Assembly (NCBI GenBank): GCA_945878065.1
Contig: CAMDXA010000022.1
Span: forward strand, 1-34,257
Length of the DNA: 34,257 bases
Direction: 5' to 3'
Source of the DNA: Bordetella parapertussis
GTDB taxonomy: Bacteria > Pseudomonadota > Gammaproteobacteria > Burkholderiales > Burkholderiaceae_C
The first letter of the stretch is position 1, and the number at the start of each line of letters is the position of its first letter. The notes beneath the pieces are model-generated. The model was given only the letters and a program-made list of their open reading frames with translations. It had not been told where the DNA came from and did not search any database. Below, in pieces: positions 16,841 to 23,752 of this stretch. The translations under genes and the position numbers were made by a program.

Positions 16841-17880
16841 GCAGGGTCTGTGATGTGGTTCAACGGCGGCGAAGCCGCCAGCAAAGGGGCGGCATGGGCC
16901 AACTGGGACCGCACACGCGCCAACAAATCGTGGTCGGCCGCATCATACGCGCGCTGCAAGGCGGTCAAAAATGCCAATTCGTCGGCTGATCCATGGCTTT
17001 TGAACACCAAACCCTGCAATCCCAGCAAAGCAGCGCCATTGTGACGCCGGTGATCTACCAATTTTTTAAAGCCAGATAACGCCGGATAAGCAATAAAGCC
17101 TGCAATTAAAGTATAAATATTGCGAGAAAAGCTCTTTTTCAAGAAACCAGAAATCATGACCGCAAGCCCCTCGCTGGCTTTCAGTGCCACATTGCCGACA
17201 AATCCATCGCAGACCACGATATCCGTGGTGCCCTTGAAAATATCATTGCCTTCAACATTGCCATAAAAATTTAAATCGCCGGAGTTAGCGGCAGATCGAA
17301 GCAATTCACTGGTTTTTTTGATATTTTCATTGCCTTTGATGGCTTCTTCGCCAATATTTAACAAGCCGACACTGGGTTTCGCAACCCCAGTCAACACAGA
17401 CACCAAGGCAGAACCCATCAGCGCAAATTGCAACAAATGCTCGGGCGTTGAGTCGACGTTGGCACCCAGATCTAGCATGGTGGTGCCGCCACCCTTGGCA
17501 TTTGGCATTTGTCCGGCAATGGCAGGCCTGTCGATGCCATCCAAAGTTTTGAGAACATAACGCGCAATTGCCATCAATGCACCGGTATTACCAGCAGATA
17601 CCGCCGCATCGGCATGACCATCGCGGACCTGCTCGATGGCAATCCGCATGGAAGAATCTTTTTTGCGGCGCAAAGCCACCTCAATCGGGTCGTCCATTTC
17701 GACGACTTCACTGGCCTGGACCAAGGTGGCCCGGGGGTGGGAAAAATGGGACAGGGCTTGGGGTAGGCCTACCAGCAACAGTTTGGCACTGGGGTTGCGG
17801 TCAAGAAAAACACGGCAAGCTGGCAATGTGACCTTGGCTCCGTGGTCACCGCCCATACAGTCAACAGCCAGTGTCACCAT
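16837..17880 (-). CDS. plsX: Phosphate acyltransferase PlsX
   Basis: Makes acyl-phosphate from acyl-ACP and phosphate, the donor for PlsY in phosphatidic-acid synthesis; a peripheral membrane protein. The protein is 347 aa from the ATG at 17880 ([17 protein letters not shown]), which matches the family N-terminus; the frame stays open 16 codons upstream, into the hairpin region behind rpmF. Conserved segments include [53 protein letters not shown] and [19 protein letters not shown]. The part at 17041-17350 is clearly more AT-rich than its neighbours although the protein motifs are intact. rpmF-plsX-fabH is the standard order. Confidence 0.97.
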   Translation of the reverse strand: MVTLAVDCMGGDHGAKVTLPACRVFLDRNPSAKLLLVGLPQALSHFSHPRATLVQASEVVEMDDPIEVALRRKKDSSMRIAIEQVRDGHADAAVSAGNTGALMAIARYVLKTLDGIDRPAIAGQMPNAKGGGTTMLDLGANVDSTPEHLLQFALMGSALVSVLTGVAKPSVGLLNIGEEAIKGNENIKKTSELLRSAANSGDLNFYGNVEGNDIFKGTTDIVVCDGFVGNVALKASEGLAVMISGFLKKSFSRNIYTLIAGFIAYPALSGFKKLVDHRRHNGAALLGLQGLVFKSHGSADELAFLTALQRAYDAADHDLLARVRSQLAHAAPLLAASPPLNHITDPA

Positions 17881-17926
17881 GAGAATTGCAGTGTTTGACA
17901 GGTCAAAAACATGGGGGCCATCAAGC

Positions 17927-17959
17927 AAAAGGCCCGCGACAGATTCACTGTGACGGGCC
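17927..17959 (-). terminator. Hairpin with short T-run between rpmF and plsX (possible attenuator)
   Basis: Read leftward, GGCCCG-TC-ACAG, loop TGAAT, CTGT-CG-CGGGCC forms a stem of 4 plus 6 pairs with a two-base internal mismatch, followed by TTTTGC. The T-run is short, so it probably acts as a partial terminator or an mRNA-stabilising hairpin that lets rpmF be expressed more strongly than plsX and the fab genes. Confidence 0.5.
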
Positions 17960-17976
17960 CAGATGCTGAAGCAAGT

Positions 17977-18159
17977 TCAGGCTTCAGACTTGGTTTTCAG
18001 CACTTTTCGTCCACGGTAAAAACCGGTCGGGCTGATGTGATGACGCAAATGCACTTCGCCAGTGGTGGGTTCAACGGCCAAACCGGGGACATTCAACGCA
18101 TTGTGTGAACGGTGCATGCCTCTTTTGGAGGGAGATTTTTTGTTTTGTTGGACAGCCAT
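17977..18159 (-). CDS. rpmF: 50S ribosomal protein L32
   Basis: Small basic ribosomal protein of 60 aa. The N-terminus [20 protein letters not shown] is diagnostic for L32, followed by [20 protein letters not shown] and RGRKVLK. There is no zinc-binding cysteine set, so it is the cysteine-free form. The ribosome site AGGAG lies six to seven bases upstream. It is transcribed with plsX and the fab genes downstream and follows yceD, as in many proteobacteria. Confidence 0.98.
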   Translation of the reverse strand: MAVQQNKKSPSKRGMHRSHNALNVPGLAVEPTTGEVHLRHHISPTGFYRGRKVLKTKSEA

Positions 18160-18235
18160 GGCAGGCTCCTGAATATCGTTGGTTCAAATGGATGGCCAAA
18201 TCAGGATGCTTCACCCTGAGACCAAAGAATCGAAG

Positions 18236-18264
18236 ATTATAGCCATAAGCGATTTATTCGCCCG
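18236..18264 (-). promoter_or_regulatory. Possible rpmF promoter (-10 TATAAT)
   Basis: A perfect minus-strand TATAAT at 18241-18236 lies 77 bases before the rpmF ATG, in the 108-base yceD-rpmF gap. The -35 position (CGGGCG at 18264-18259) is poor, so an activator or an alternative spacing would be needed. A promoter here would uncouple rpmF-plsX-fab from yceD. Confidence 0.4.
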
Positions 18265-18267
18265 CCT

Positions 18268-18795
18268 TCACGGTTTGGGCAGTTTCAGGCCCGCCAGCGC
18301 AGCAAAAGGATGCGGCAAATCGTCGCCCAAAGCCGCACTGGACGGCGGTTGGCAACTGCCATGACTGACGATCAGCGGCATGGCCAGCAACAACTCATCC
18401 TCCAACAGATTCAGGGCATCAAATTCGCTGGAAATAGCCAATAAATCCTCTTCACAGGTATCGTCCTCGGCCAAAGCCGTGGCTTCGTCCGCCACAAAGC
18501 GGAACCACCGGTCGATAGACAAAGGCACCGCCATGGGTTCCAAGCAACGCTGGCAGCGCTGTGTCAGGGTCAACGTTGCTTGCAAATGCAGCCAGTTTTG
18601 CGCTCTGGCAGCACTGCCCCGGGTCTGGCCCAGCAAGGACCAATCACAGACCGACGAATGATCAACAGCCAACCCGGGTTCACACACCGCTTGCACCCGC
18701 GGCAAGCCGCTCAATGGTGTTTGCCAGTGACCGTGTACGCCCAGTTCGGCAAATCGTGCAGTATCTAGAGCGCGGGTATTCCATTCGTTTGTCAT
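18268..18795 (-). CDS. yceD: YceD/DUF177 family protein (23S rRNA accumulation)
   Basis: Protein of 175 aa of the DUF177 family, in E. coli linked to 23S rRNA accumulation. The family core is seen in LHLQATLTLTQRCQRCLEPM, with the CxxC pair CQRC, and in the acidic stretch around EEDLLAISSEFDALNLLEDE, followed by LLLAMPLIVSHGSC. It lies directly upstream of rpmF, the usual family context. It starts 27 bases from the divergent maf gene, so the two promoters must overlap the genes or each other. Confidence 0.88.
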   Translation of the reverse strand: MTNEWNTRALDTARFAELGVHGHWQTPLSGLPRVQAVCEPGLAVDHSSVCDWSLLGQTRGSAARAQNWLHLQATLTLTQRCQRCLEPMAVPLSIDRWFRFVADEATALAEDDTCEEDLLAISSEFDALNLLEDELLLAMPLIVSHGSCQPPSSAALGDDLPHPFAALAGLKLPKP

Positions 18796-18822
18796 ATCGG
18801 GCAGTGTAAGAGAATGGGTTGC

Positions 18823-19422
18823 ATGAGCATGGCTATTTTTGATCGTCCCCTGATCTTGGGGTCCACGTCGGTATACCGCCGCGAACTACTGCAGCGATTG
18901 CGACTGCCATTTGAAGTGGTCGCCCCGCATGTTGATGAAACCCCAATGCAAGGCGAAAGCCCGCAAGCCTTGGCCCAGCGACTGACCATGGCCAAAGCGC
19001 AAGCCGTGGCTAAGTTGCACCCGCATGCAGTGGTGATCGGCTCCGACCAAGTCGCCGATTTGGACGGTGAGCCCTTGGGCAAACCGGGTAACCACGAGCG
19101 TGCCGTGCTTCAATTGCAACGGATGCAGGGCCGCACCGTGGTGTTCCAAACAGCGGTGGCGGTGGTGTGTCTGGAAAGCGGATTTGCCAGCCAGGCGTTG
19201 TCGCAAGTCATGGTGCGCTTCAGGCCCTTGACCGACCAAGCCATCAACGCTTATTTGCACGCCGAACAACCTTATGACTGTGCCGGCAGCGCCAAAAGTG
19301 AGGGCTTGGGCATCGCACTGTTGGATAGCATCGATAACCAAGACCCGACGGCTTTGGTGGGCTTGCCACTGATACATACATGCCGGTTGCTGCGGGCAGC
19401 CGGTGTTCCTTTGCTGGACTGA
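18823..19422 (+). CDS. Maf-family nucleotide pyrophosphatase (YceF type, 7-methyl-GTP)
   Basis: House-cleaning nucleoside triphosphate pyrophosphatase. The protein is 199 aa from the ATG at 18823. Maf motifs are ILGSTSVYRRELLQRLRLPF, the substrate loop VVIGSDQVADLDGEPLGKPG with catalytic Asp, and CAGSAKSEGLGIALL. The YceF subgroup (m7GTP) rather than YhdE (dTTP/UTP) is suggested by SDQVA and the AKSEG segment, and by the position beside yceD-rpmF. Start choice is uncertain: in-frame ATG codons occur at 18814, 18823 and 18829; 18823 has AAGAG at a usable distance. It is followed after six bases by a methyltransferase gene. Confidence 0.9.
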   Translation: MSMAIFDRPLILGSTSVYRRELLQRLRLPFEVVAPHVDETPMQGESPQALAQRLTMAKAQAVAKLHPHAVVIGSDQVADLDGEPLGKPGNHERAVLQLQRMQGRTVVFQTAVAVVCLESGFASQALSQVMVRFRPLTDQAINAYLHAEQPYDCAGSAKSEGLGIALLDSIDNQDPTALVGLPLIHTCRLLRAAGVPLLD

Positions 19423-19428
19423 GCTGCG

Positions 19429-20202
19429 ATGCCAACTTCCACCCACGCTCTGGGTCGTTTGTATCTGGTGCCAGCACCGCTGGATTTCATGTGTGAGACG
19501 CAGGTTCCGCTGACGCAGGTCATGCCCTTGCACACCTTGCAAATCGCTTCTGAGTTGTCGCACTGGGTATGCGAGAACGCCAAATCCACCCGCGCTTTGC
19601 TCAAACGCATTGATGCGGTATGTCCGTTGAAAACCCCTTTGCAGTCGCAACAACTGGTGGAATTGCCCAGATTGGTTCACAAAAAGGGCGACCATGCGGC
19701 AGGCGTTGACACCAGCGGCTTGCTGGCAAACGCTTTGGCCGGCCACGACATGGGTTTGGTGAGCGAAGCGGGCATGCCGGCGGTGGCCGACCCGGGTTCC
19801 TCTCTGGTCCGCGCTGCCCATGATGCTGGCGTTGAAGTGATTCCGTTGGTGGGACCTTCATCGTTGTTGTTGGCCCTGTCGGCCAGTGGCCTGAACGGCC
19901 AGCAATTCGCATTTGTCGGCTATTTGCCGCAAGACGCCTCAGAACGGGCACAGCGTATTCAGGCGCTGGAGAAACACGCGCTTAAAACTGGCGAAACACA
20001 AATATGTATAGAGACGCCTTACCGCAACCAAGCGCTGTGGCAGGCCTTGCTTGGTCACTTACAGGCCAACACCCGTTTGTGCCGCAGCAGCAACCTGAGC
20101 CTGCCAGAGATGCAAACCGTGAGCAAACGCGTGGCTGACTGGCGAAAGGCCCCGGGCGAACTCGACAAACACACGCCGGTGGTGTTCGCGTTCGGCCCTT
20201 GA
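19429..20202 (+). CDS. SAM-dependent methyltransferase, tetrapyrrole-methylase fold (RsmI-like paralogue)
   Basis: Protein of 257 aa resembling the RsmI/tetrapyrrole methylase superfamily: GRLYLVPAPLD at the N-terminus, GLVSEAGMPAVADPGSSLVR near residues 104-123 and VIPLVGPSSLLLALSASGLN near 136-156 are the SAM-binding and substrate-pocket segments. It differs from true RsmI (16S rRNA 2'-O-methylation of C1402), which usually begins with a GTLYVVATPIGN-type motif and is longer; here the second segment is replaced by an unrelated VPLTQVMPLHTL stretch. It is probably the RsmI-related group of unknown substrate. It follows maf by six bases, suggesting co-transcription, and converges on sppA with seven bases between. 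Confidence 0.85.
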   Translation: MPTSTHALGRLYLVPAPLDFMCETQVPLTQVMPLHTLQIASELSHWVCENAKSTRALLKRIDAVCPLKTPLQSQQLVELPRLVHKKGDHAAGVDTSGLLANALAGHDMGLVSEAGMPAVADPGSSLVRAAHDAGVEVIPLVGPSSLLLALSASGLNGQQFAFVGYLPQDASERAQRIQALEKHALKTGETQICIETPYRNQALWQALLGHLQANTRLCRSSNLSLPEMQTVSKRVADWRKAPGELDKHTPVVFAFGP

Positions 20203-20209
20203 AGCCATG

Positions 20210-21235
20210 TCAGCGCAAATGCGGCACCCCGTGGAGTGAGGTTTTGACCATGGCTTCGCCCATGGCCGCACCAAAACGCTTGACCAAGCGTTCAGCCACG
20301 TTGTCTTGTCGTGTGTAGTCCACGATATCTTCTGCTTTGACCACATCGCGTGCCACACTGTCCAAGGTGCCATAACCATCAGCCAGACCCAGATCGATGG
20401 CTTGTTGGCCGCTCCAAAACAGCCCGCTGAAAATCTCTGGCGTATCTTTCAATCGGTCGCCACGTCCTTCGCGCACCACTGCAATGAATTGTTGGTGGAT
20501 TTGGTCCAGCAAATTTTGCGCATGCGCTTTTTGTGTTTTGGTGGGGTTGCTGAACGGGTCTAAAAAACCTTTGTTTTCGCCTGCAGTCATCAATCGCCGC
20601 TCGACACCGACCTTGTCCATCAAACCGGTGAAGCCGAAACCATCCATCAACACACCAATGCTGCCGACGATACTGGCTTTATCGACGAAGATTTTGTCGG
20701 AAGATGCCGCAATGTAGTAAGCGGCAGAGGCACAGGTTTCCTCCACCACCACATAAACAGGTTTTTGATGCAAGGCTTTTAAACGTTTGACTTCGTCACT
20801 GATCATGCCGGCTTGAACAGGGCTGCCGCCAGGAGAATTGATACGCAACACCACCGCCTGCGCCCCTTCATCTTCAAACGCCTGACGCATCGAATCAATG
20901 ATCCACTCGGCATTGGCATTCGCCTCGGCGTCGATTTCGCCTTTGATCTCGATCAATGCCGTGTGTGCGGTCGGGTGAGCCGTGTTGGCCGTATTTTTGC
21001 CATGGTGAAAGGAAAACCACAGCACCCCGAACACCAGCAATATCCAAAAAAATCGAAACCCAATGCGCCAGCAACGGGCACTGCGTTGCTCATGGATTTG
21101 CGCCATCACCAAGCGCTCCAAGGTGTCACGTTCCCAGTGGCTGCTGTTTTGCGCAGCAGGCTCGCTGGCAGAGGGGGCGGCAACCGCTTTGACTGGGTCA
21201 GCGTCTTGAGCGGGTGATGTCTGTTCGTCTTGCAT
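20210..21235 (-). CDS. sppA: Signal peptide peptidase SppA, S49 family (short form)
   Basis: Inner-membrane serine protease that degrades released signal peptides. The protein is 341 aa, the short single-domain form rather than the E. coli double-domain form. The cytosolic N-terminus is Ala/Ser-rich, one transmembrane helix spans about 58-77 (FFWILLVFGVLWFSF), and the protease domain contains RINSPGGSPVQAG, then ETCASAAYYIAASSDKI with probable nucleophile Ser170, VGSIGVLMDGFGF, and GENKGFLDPF with probable catalytic Lys222 (assignments by family analogy). The ATG at 21235 is preferred over a TTG at 21241; it lies two bases beyond the Rieske gene stop. Confidence 0.93.
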   Translation of the reverse strand: MQDEQTSPAQDADPVKAVAAPSASEPAAQNSSHWERDTLERLVMAQIHEQRSARCWRIGFRFFWILLVFGVLWFSFHHGKNTANTAHPTAHTALIEIKGEIDAEANANAEWIIDSMRQAFEDEGAQAVVLRINSPGGSPVQAGMISDEVKRLKALHQKPVYVVVEETCASAAYYIAASSDKIFVDKASIVGSIGVLMDGFGFTGLMDKVGVERRLMTAGENKGFLDPFSNPTKTQKAHAQNLLDQIHQQFIAVVREGRGDRLKDTPEIFSGLFWSGQQAIDLGLADGYGTLDSVARDVVKAEDIVDYTRQDNVAERLVKRFGAAMGEAMVKTSLHGVPHLR

Positions 21236-21237
21236 AT

Positions 21238-21606
21238 TCAAAATTCCAAAGGCTTGAGGTTGTAGGCAGTATGCCAGTGCACCACGCCCTGACTTTCACT
21301 GAGGTTAATCTTCACCAAGCCACCGCGACACGGGCCACCGACACATTCGCCGGAGTGCGGGGAATAGGTGGCGCCGTGGGTGGCGCACAGCAACCAGCGC
21401 CCCTCGGTGTCAAAAAAACGGTCGGGCTGAAAATCCATTTCCATGGCCACATGGGTGCAGCGGTTTATGTAGGCTTGCACTTGCCCCTCGAAACGCACCG
21501 CGAATGCGCGACAAGTCTGGCCCGCATACACCACATCAAAAGGCACAGCCAAGCCGCTGTCAGCCAAGTCGGCGCTGTTGCACAGGGGAATCAATTCATC
21601 AGCCAT
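21238..21606 (-). CDS. Small Rieske [2Fe-2S] domain protein
   Basis: Soluble protein of 122 aa consisting of one Rieske ferredoxin-like domain. The cluster ligands are Cys50 and His52 (CTHV) and Cys74 and His77 (CATHGATYSPHSGEC), spaced as in stand-alone Rieske ferredoxins of dioxygenase type, though no oxygenase lies nearby. No signal peptide is seen. Its ATG overlaps the phosphatase stop by eight bases, and sppA follows at two bases, so the four genes rluC, phosphatase, Rieske and sppA look like one operon. The physiological partner is unknown. Confidence 0.9.
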   Translation of the reverse strand: MADELIPLCNSADLADSGLAVPFDVVYAGQTCRAFAVRFEGQVQAYINRCTHVAMEMDFQPDRFFDTEGRWLLCATHGATYSPHSGECVGGPCRGGLVKINLSESQGVVHWHTAYNLKPLEF

Positions 21607-22270
21607 GTCCGATCAACCAGTCGTGCAATTCGCCGACGTTGTGCGCCACTGTCAGCGGTTTCCATCGTCCAAAATCAGAGGTGCCGTGCGCGCCATAACT
21701 GACGGCGACGCTGGCGCAACCGGCGTTGTGCGCCATTTCCAAATCGTGGGTGGTGTCGCCGATCATCAAGGTGCGTTCAGGCGGGACGCCAAACTCGGCC
21801 ATCAATTCATTCAACATGCGTGGGTTCGGTTTGCCCGCGGTTTCGTCTGCGGTGCGCGAGCCGTCAAACATGCCGCGCAACGCCACCTGGTGTAAAGCAT
21901 CATCAAGGCCTTGGCGGCTTTTGCCGGTGGCGACAGTGAGCAAATGCTGTCTCTCACGCAAAGCCTGCAGCATCGGCAAGATGCCATCAAACAAAGACAA
22001 GTCATTGTGATGCGCTGCGTAATAGTGCCGGTAGCGCTCACCCAACATGGGGTATTTGTCTTTGGGCACATCGGGTGCGGCATGCGCCAGTGCCGGCATC
22101 AACGCCATGCCGATCACGTAAGCCGCTTGTTCATCCGTGGGCTTTTGTCCACCGACATCCACCACGGCGGACTGTATGCAACGCACGATGATTTGGGTCG
22201 AGTCGTACAGCGTACCGTCCCAGTCGAAAGCGATCAGATCAAATCGGCGCGGGCGCAGGGGGTTGGACAT
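21599..22270 (-). CDS. HAD-family hydrolase, phosphoglycolate-phosphatase-like
   Basis: Protein of 223 aa with the haloacid-dehalogenase fold. Motif I is LIAFDWDGTLYDST, with nucleophile Asp16 and acid/base Asp18; a helical cap domain follows; motif II is LTVATGKS, motif III is the lysine in AGKPNPRMLNELM, and motif IV is TLMIGDTTHDLEMAHNAG. It is closest in appearance to Gph and PpaX-type phosphatases, and the exact substrate cannot be read from sequence. The start at 22270 lies 32 bases inside rluC; there is no later start that keeps motif I. Confidence 0.9.
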   Translation of the reverse strand: MSNPLRPRRFDLIAFDWDGTLYDSTQIIVRCIQSAVVDVGGQKPTDEQAAYVIGMALMPALAHAAPDVPKDKYPMLGERYRHYYAAHHNDLSLFDGILPMLQALRERQHLLTVATGKSRQGLDDALHQVALRGMFDGSRTADETAGKPNPRMLNELMAEFGVPPERTLMIGDTTHDLEMAHNAGCASVAVSYGAHGTSDFGRWKPLTVAHNVGELHDWLIGHG

Positions 22271-23237
22271 GGTCTATGAAACTTTGTAGTTCGTCAGGCA
22301 ATGCAGCTTCCACAGTTTCGCTGCGGCCAGTTTGCGGATGCAGGAACTGTAACCGCCACGCATGCAAAAACATGCGTTTCATGCCTTGCGAGGCCAAGCG
22401 TTTGTTCAATTCGAAGTCGCCGTACTTGTCGTCACCAACGATGGGATAGCCTTGGCTGGCCAAATGCACGCGTATTTGATGGGTACGCCCGGTTTTGATG
22501 GTGACTTCCAGCAAACTGTAGTCGCCCACCAGACGAGACACCCGCACCAGCGTGATGGCGCGCTGGGCATTGGCATCGTCTTTGGCGGCGATGCGCACCC
22601 TGCGTTCCCCCTCGCCCACGCCACTGGGAATCAAATAGCGTTGCAGCGGCAGGTCGATCACTTTTTTATTCGACGGCCATTGGCCTTTGACCAGCGCCAT
22701 ATAGGTTTTGCCGGTTTCGCGGTCACGGAACTGGTCTTGCAAGCGCGTGAGCGCGCTGCGTTTTTTGGCGATCAGCAACACGCCCGAGGTGTCGCGGTCC
22801 AGCCGGTGAACCAACTCCAGCATGCGTGCGCCCGGTCTGGCCTGGCGCAATTGTTCGATCACGCCAAAACTCACGCCGCTGCCGCCATGCACCGCCACGC
22901 CCGCAGGCTTGTCGATGGCCATCATTTGCTCGTCTTCCATCAACACCGGGAATTCGCGTCCGGGCGCGACCGGCTCATTGACGTCCACCGTGGCGACCCG
23001 CACCGGCGGCAGGCGCACCATGTCACCGGTTTGCACCCGCGTGTCGGCGTTGACGCGGCCCTTGTTGATACGCACTTCACCCGTGCGGATGATGCGGTAC
23101 ACATGGGTTTTAGGCACGCCCTTCAAGTGGCGCAACAAAAAGTTGTCAAGCCGCTGACCGGCGGATTCTTCGTCGACCATCAAGGTCTTGACCGCTGCCG
23201 CTTTGTCTGTGTCAGGTGTGTCTATAATCTGCTTCAC
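22239..23237 (-). CDS. rluC: 23S rRNA pseudouridine synthase RluC
   Basis: Makes pseudouridines in 23S rRNA (955, 2504 and 2580 in E. coli). The protein is 332 aa. The N-terminal S4 RNA-binding domain contains AGQRLDNFLLRHLKGVPKTH and GEVRINKGRV. The catalytic domain has ELVHRLDRDTSGVLLIAKK with the catalytic Asp, and later KTGRTHQIRVHLASQGYPIV. The start is assigned to GTG at 23237; a TATAAT sequence overlaps this region and belongs more likely to rne. Starts further in (TTG or ATG near 23180) would still keep the S4 domain. It is divergent from rne, the conserved arrangement. Confidence 0.95.
   Translation of the reverse strand: MKQIIDTPDTDKAAAVKTLMVDEESAGQRLDNFLLRHLKGVPKTHVYRIIRTGEVRINKGRVNADTRVQTGDMVRLPPVRVATVDVNEPVAPGREFPVLMEDEQMMAIDKPAGVAVHGGSGVSFGVIEQLRQARPGARMLELVHRLDRDTSGVLLIAKKRSALTRLQDQFRDRETGKTYMALVKGQWPSNKKVIDLPLQRYLIPSGVGEGERRVRIAAKDDANAQRAITLVRVSRLVGDYSLLEVTIKTGRTHQIRVHLASQGYPIVGDDKYGDFELNKRLASQGMKRMFLHAWRLQFLHPQTGRSETVEAALPDELQSFIDHVQPPAPAPI
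23223..23228 (+). promoter_or_regulatory. Possible rne promoter -10 box inside the rluC 5' end
   Basis: Plus-strand TATAAT, perfect -10 consensus, with only a weak -35 counterpart (GCTTTG 17 bases upstream). Transcription would start near 23235 and give rne a leader of about 520 nt, comparable in kind to the long rne leader of E. coli (361 nt). Confidence 0.4.
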
Positions 23238-23752
23238 CAGTGTCCGGTTCTAAGTGCTTGATTTGAATAAGAGATTAGAGCACGTCCCACCTGCACTGAG
23301 AGGTCGATGCCCATGGTGGCCGCCGCAAGCCTCACCGCCCAATTGCGGTCTGCCCTGCGGTCACCCAAGCCTATGCCTTGGAAAACGCTGAAACGGAATA
23401 CCTCCCATTGCAGGTTTGTTGTGAGCCTGCAAGGACCAAAGTGAGATTGACGATACACATGAACCTGATCTGGGTGCTTATCAAAATGTGCTTCTCCTGG
23501 CTTTTGCCGGTTGAAGAGCTGCGCATTTCCCGCACTTTTGCAGTTTCTTTAATGAACCCCATGGCTGTGTTTGCCATGCCTGTTCGCCTTCAACTCGCCC
23601 ACATCCACCCGCCTCCTGCCCGACGCCATCGCTAACGCGGTGTGACTCGTGCATTTTTGCGCGGTATTCCTTTTCCTTTTTCAAGCATAAGCCCGCGGCA
23701 TCGTTGGGTCCACAGAGGCCCTGTGTTGTAACGCTATGAAAAGGAACGCATC
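23238..23752 (+). promoter_or_regulatory. Long rne leader with several perfect short hairpins
   Basis: This 515-base stretch between rluC and rne holds no convincing gene. Perfect inverted repeats are ACCGC/GCGGT at 23334-23349 (six-base loop), TTGCAGG/CCTGCAA at 23408-23432 (eleven-base loop) and CATGGC/GCCATG at 23560-23578 (seven-base loop); CACAG/CTGTG also occurs near 23711-23725. In E. coli RNase E represses its own synthesis through hairpins in the rne 5' untranslated region, and this leader is a likely functional counterpart. The rne ribosome site AAGGA lies seven bases before the ATG at 23753. Confidence 0.5.

Noticed and set aside
18886..19821. 311-codon minus-strand frame opposite maf and the methyltransferase
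   Set aside because: Antisense to two recognisable enzymes; Gln/His-rich shadow translation.
23378..23635. 85-codon frame in the rluC-rne gap
   Set aside because: No ribosome site and no recognisable domain; the region is better explained as an RNA leader, although a leader peptide cannot be fully excluded.
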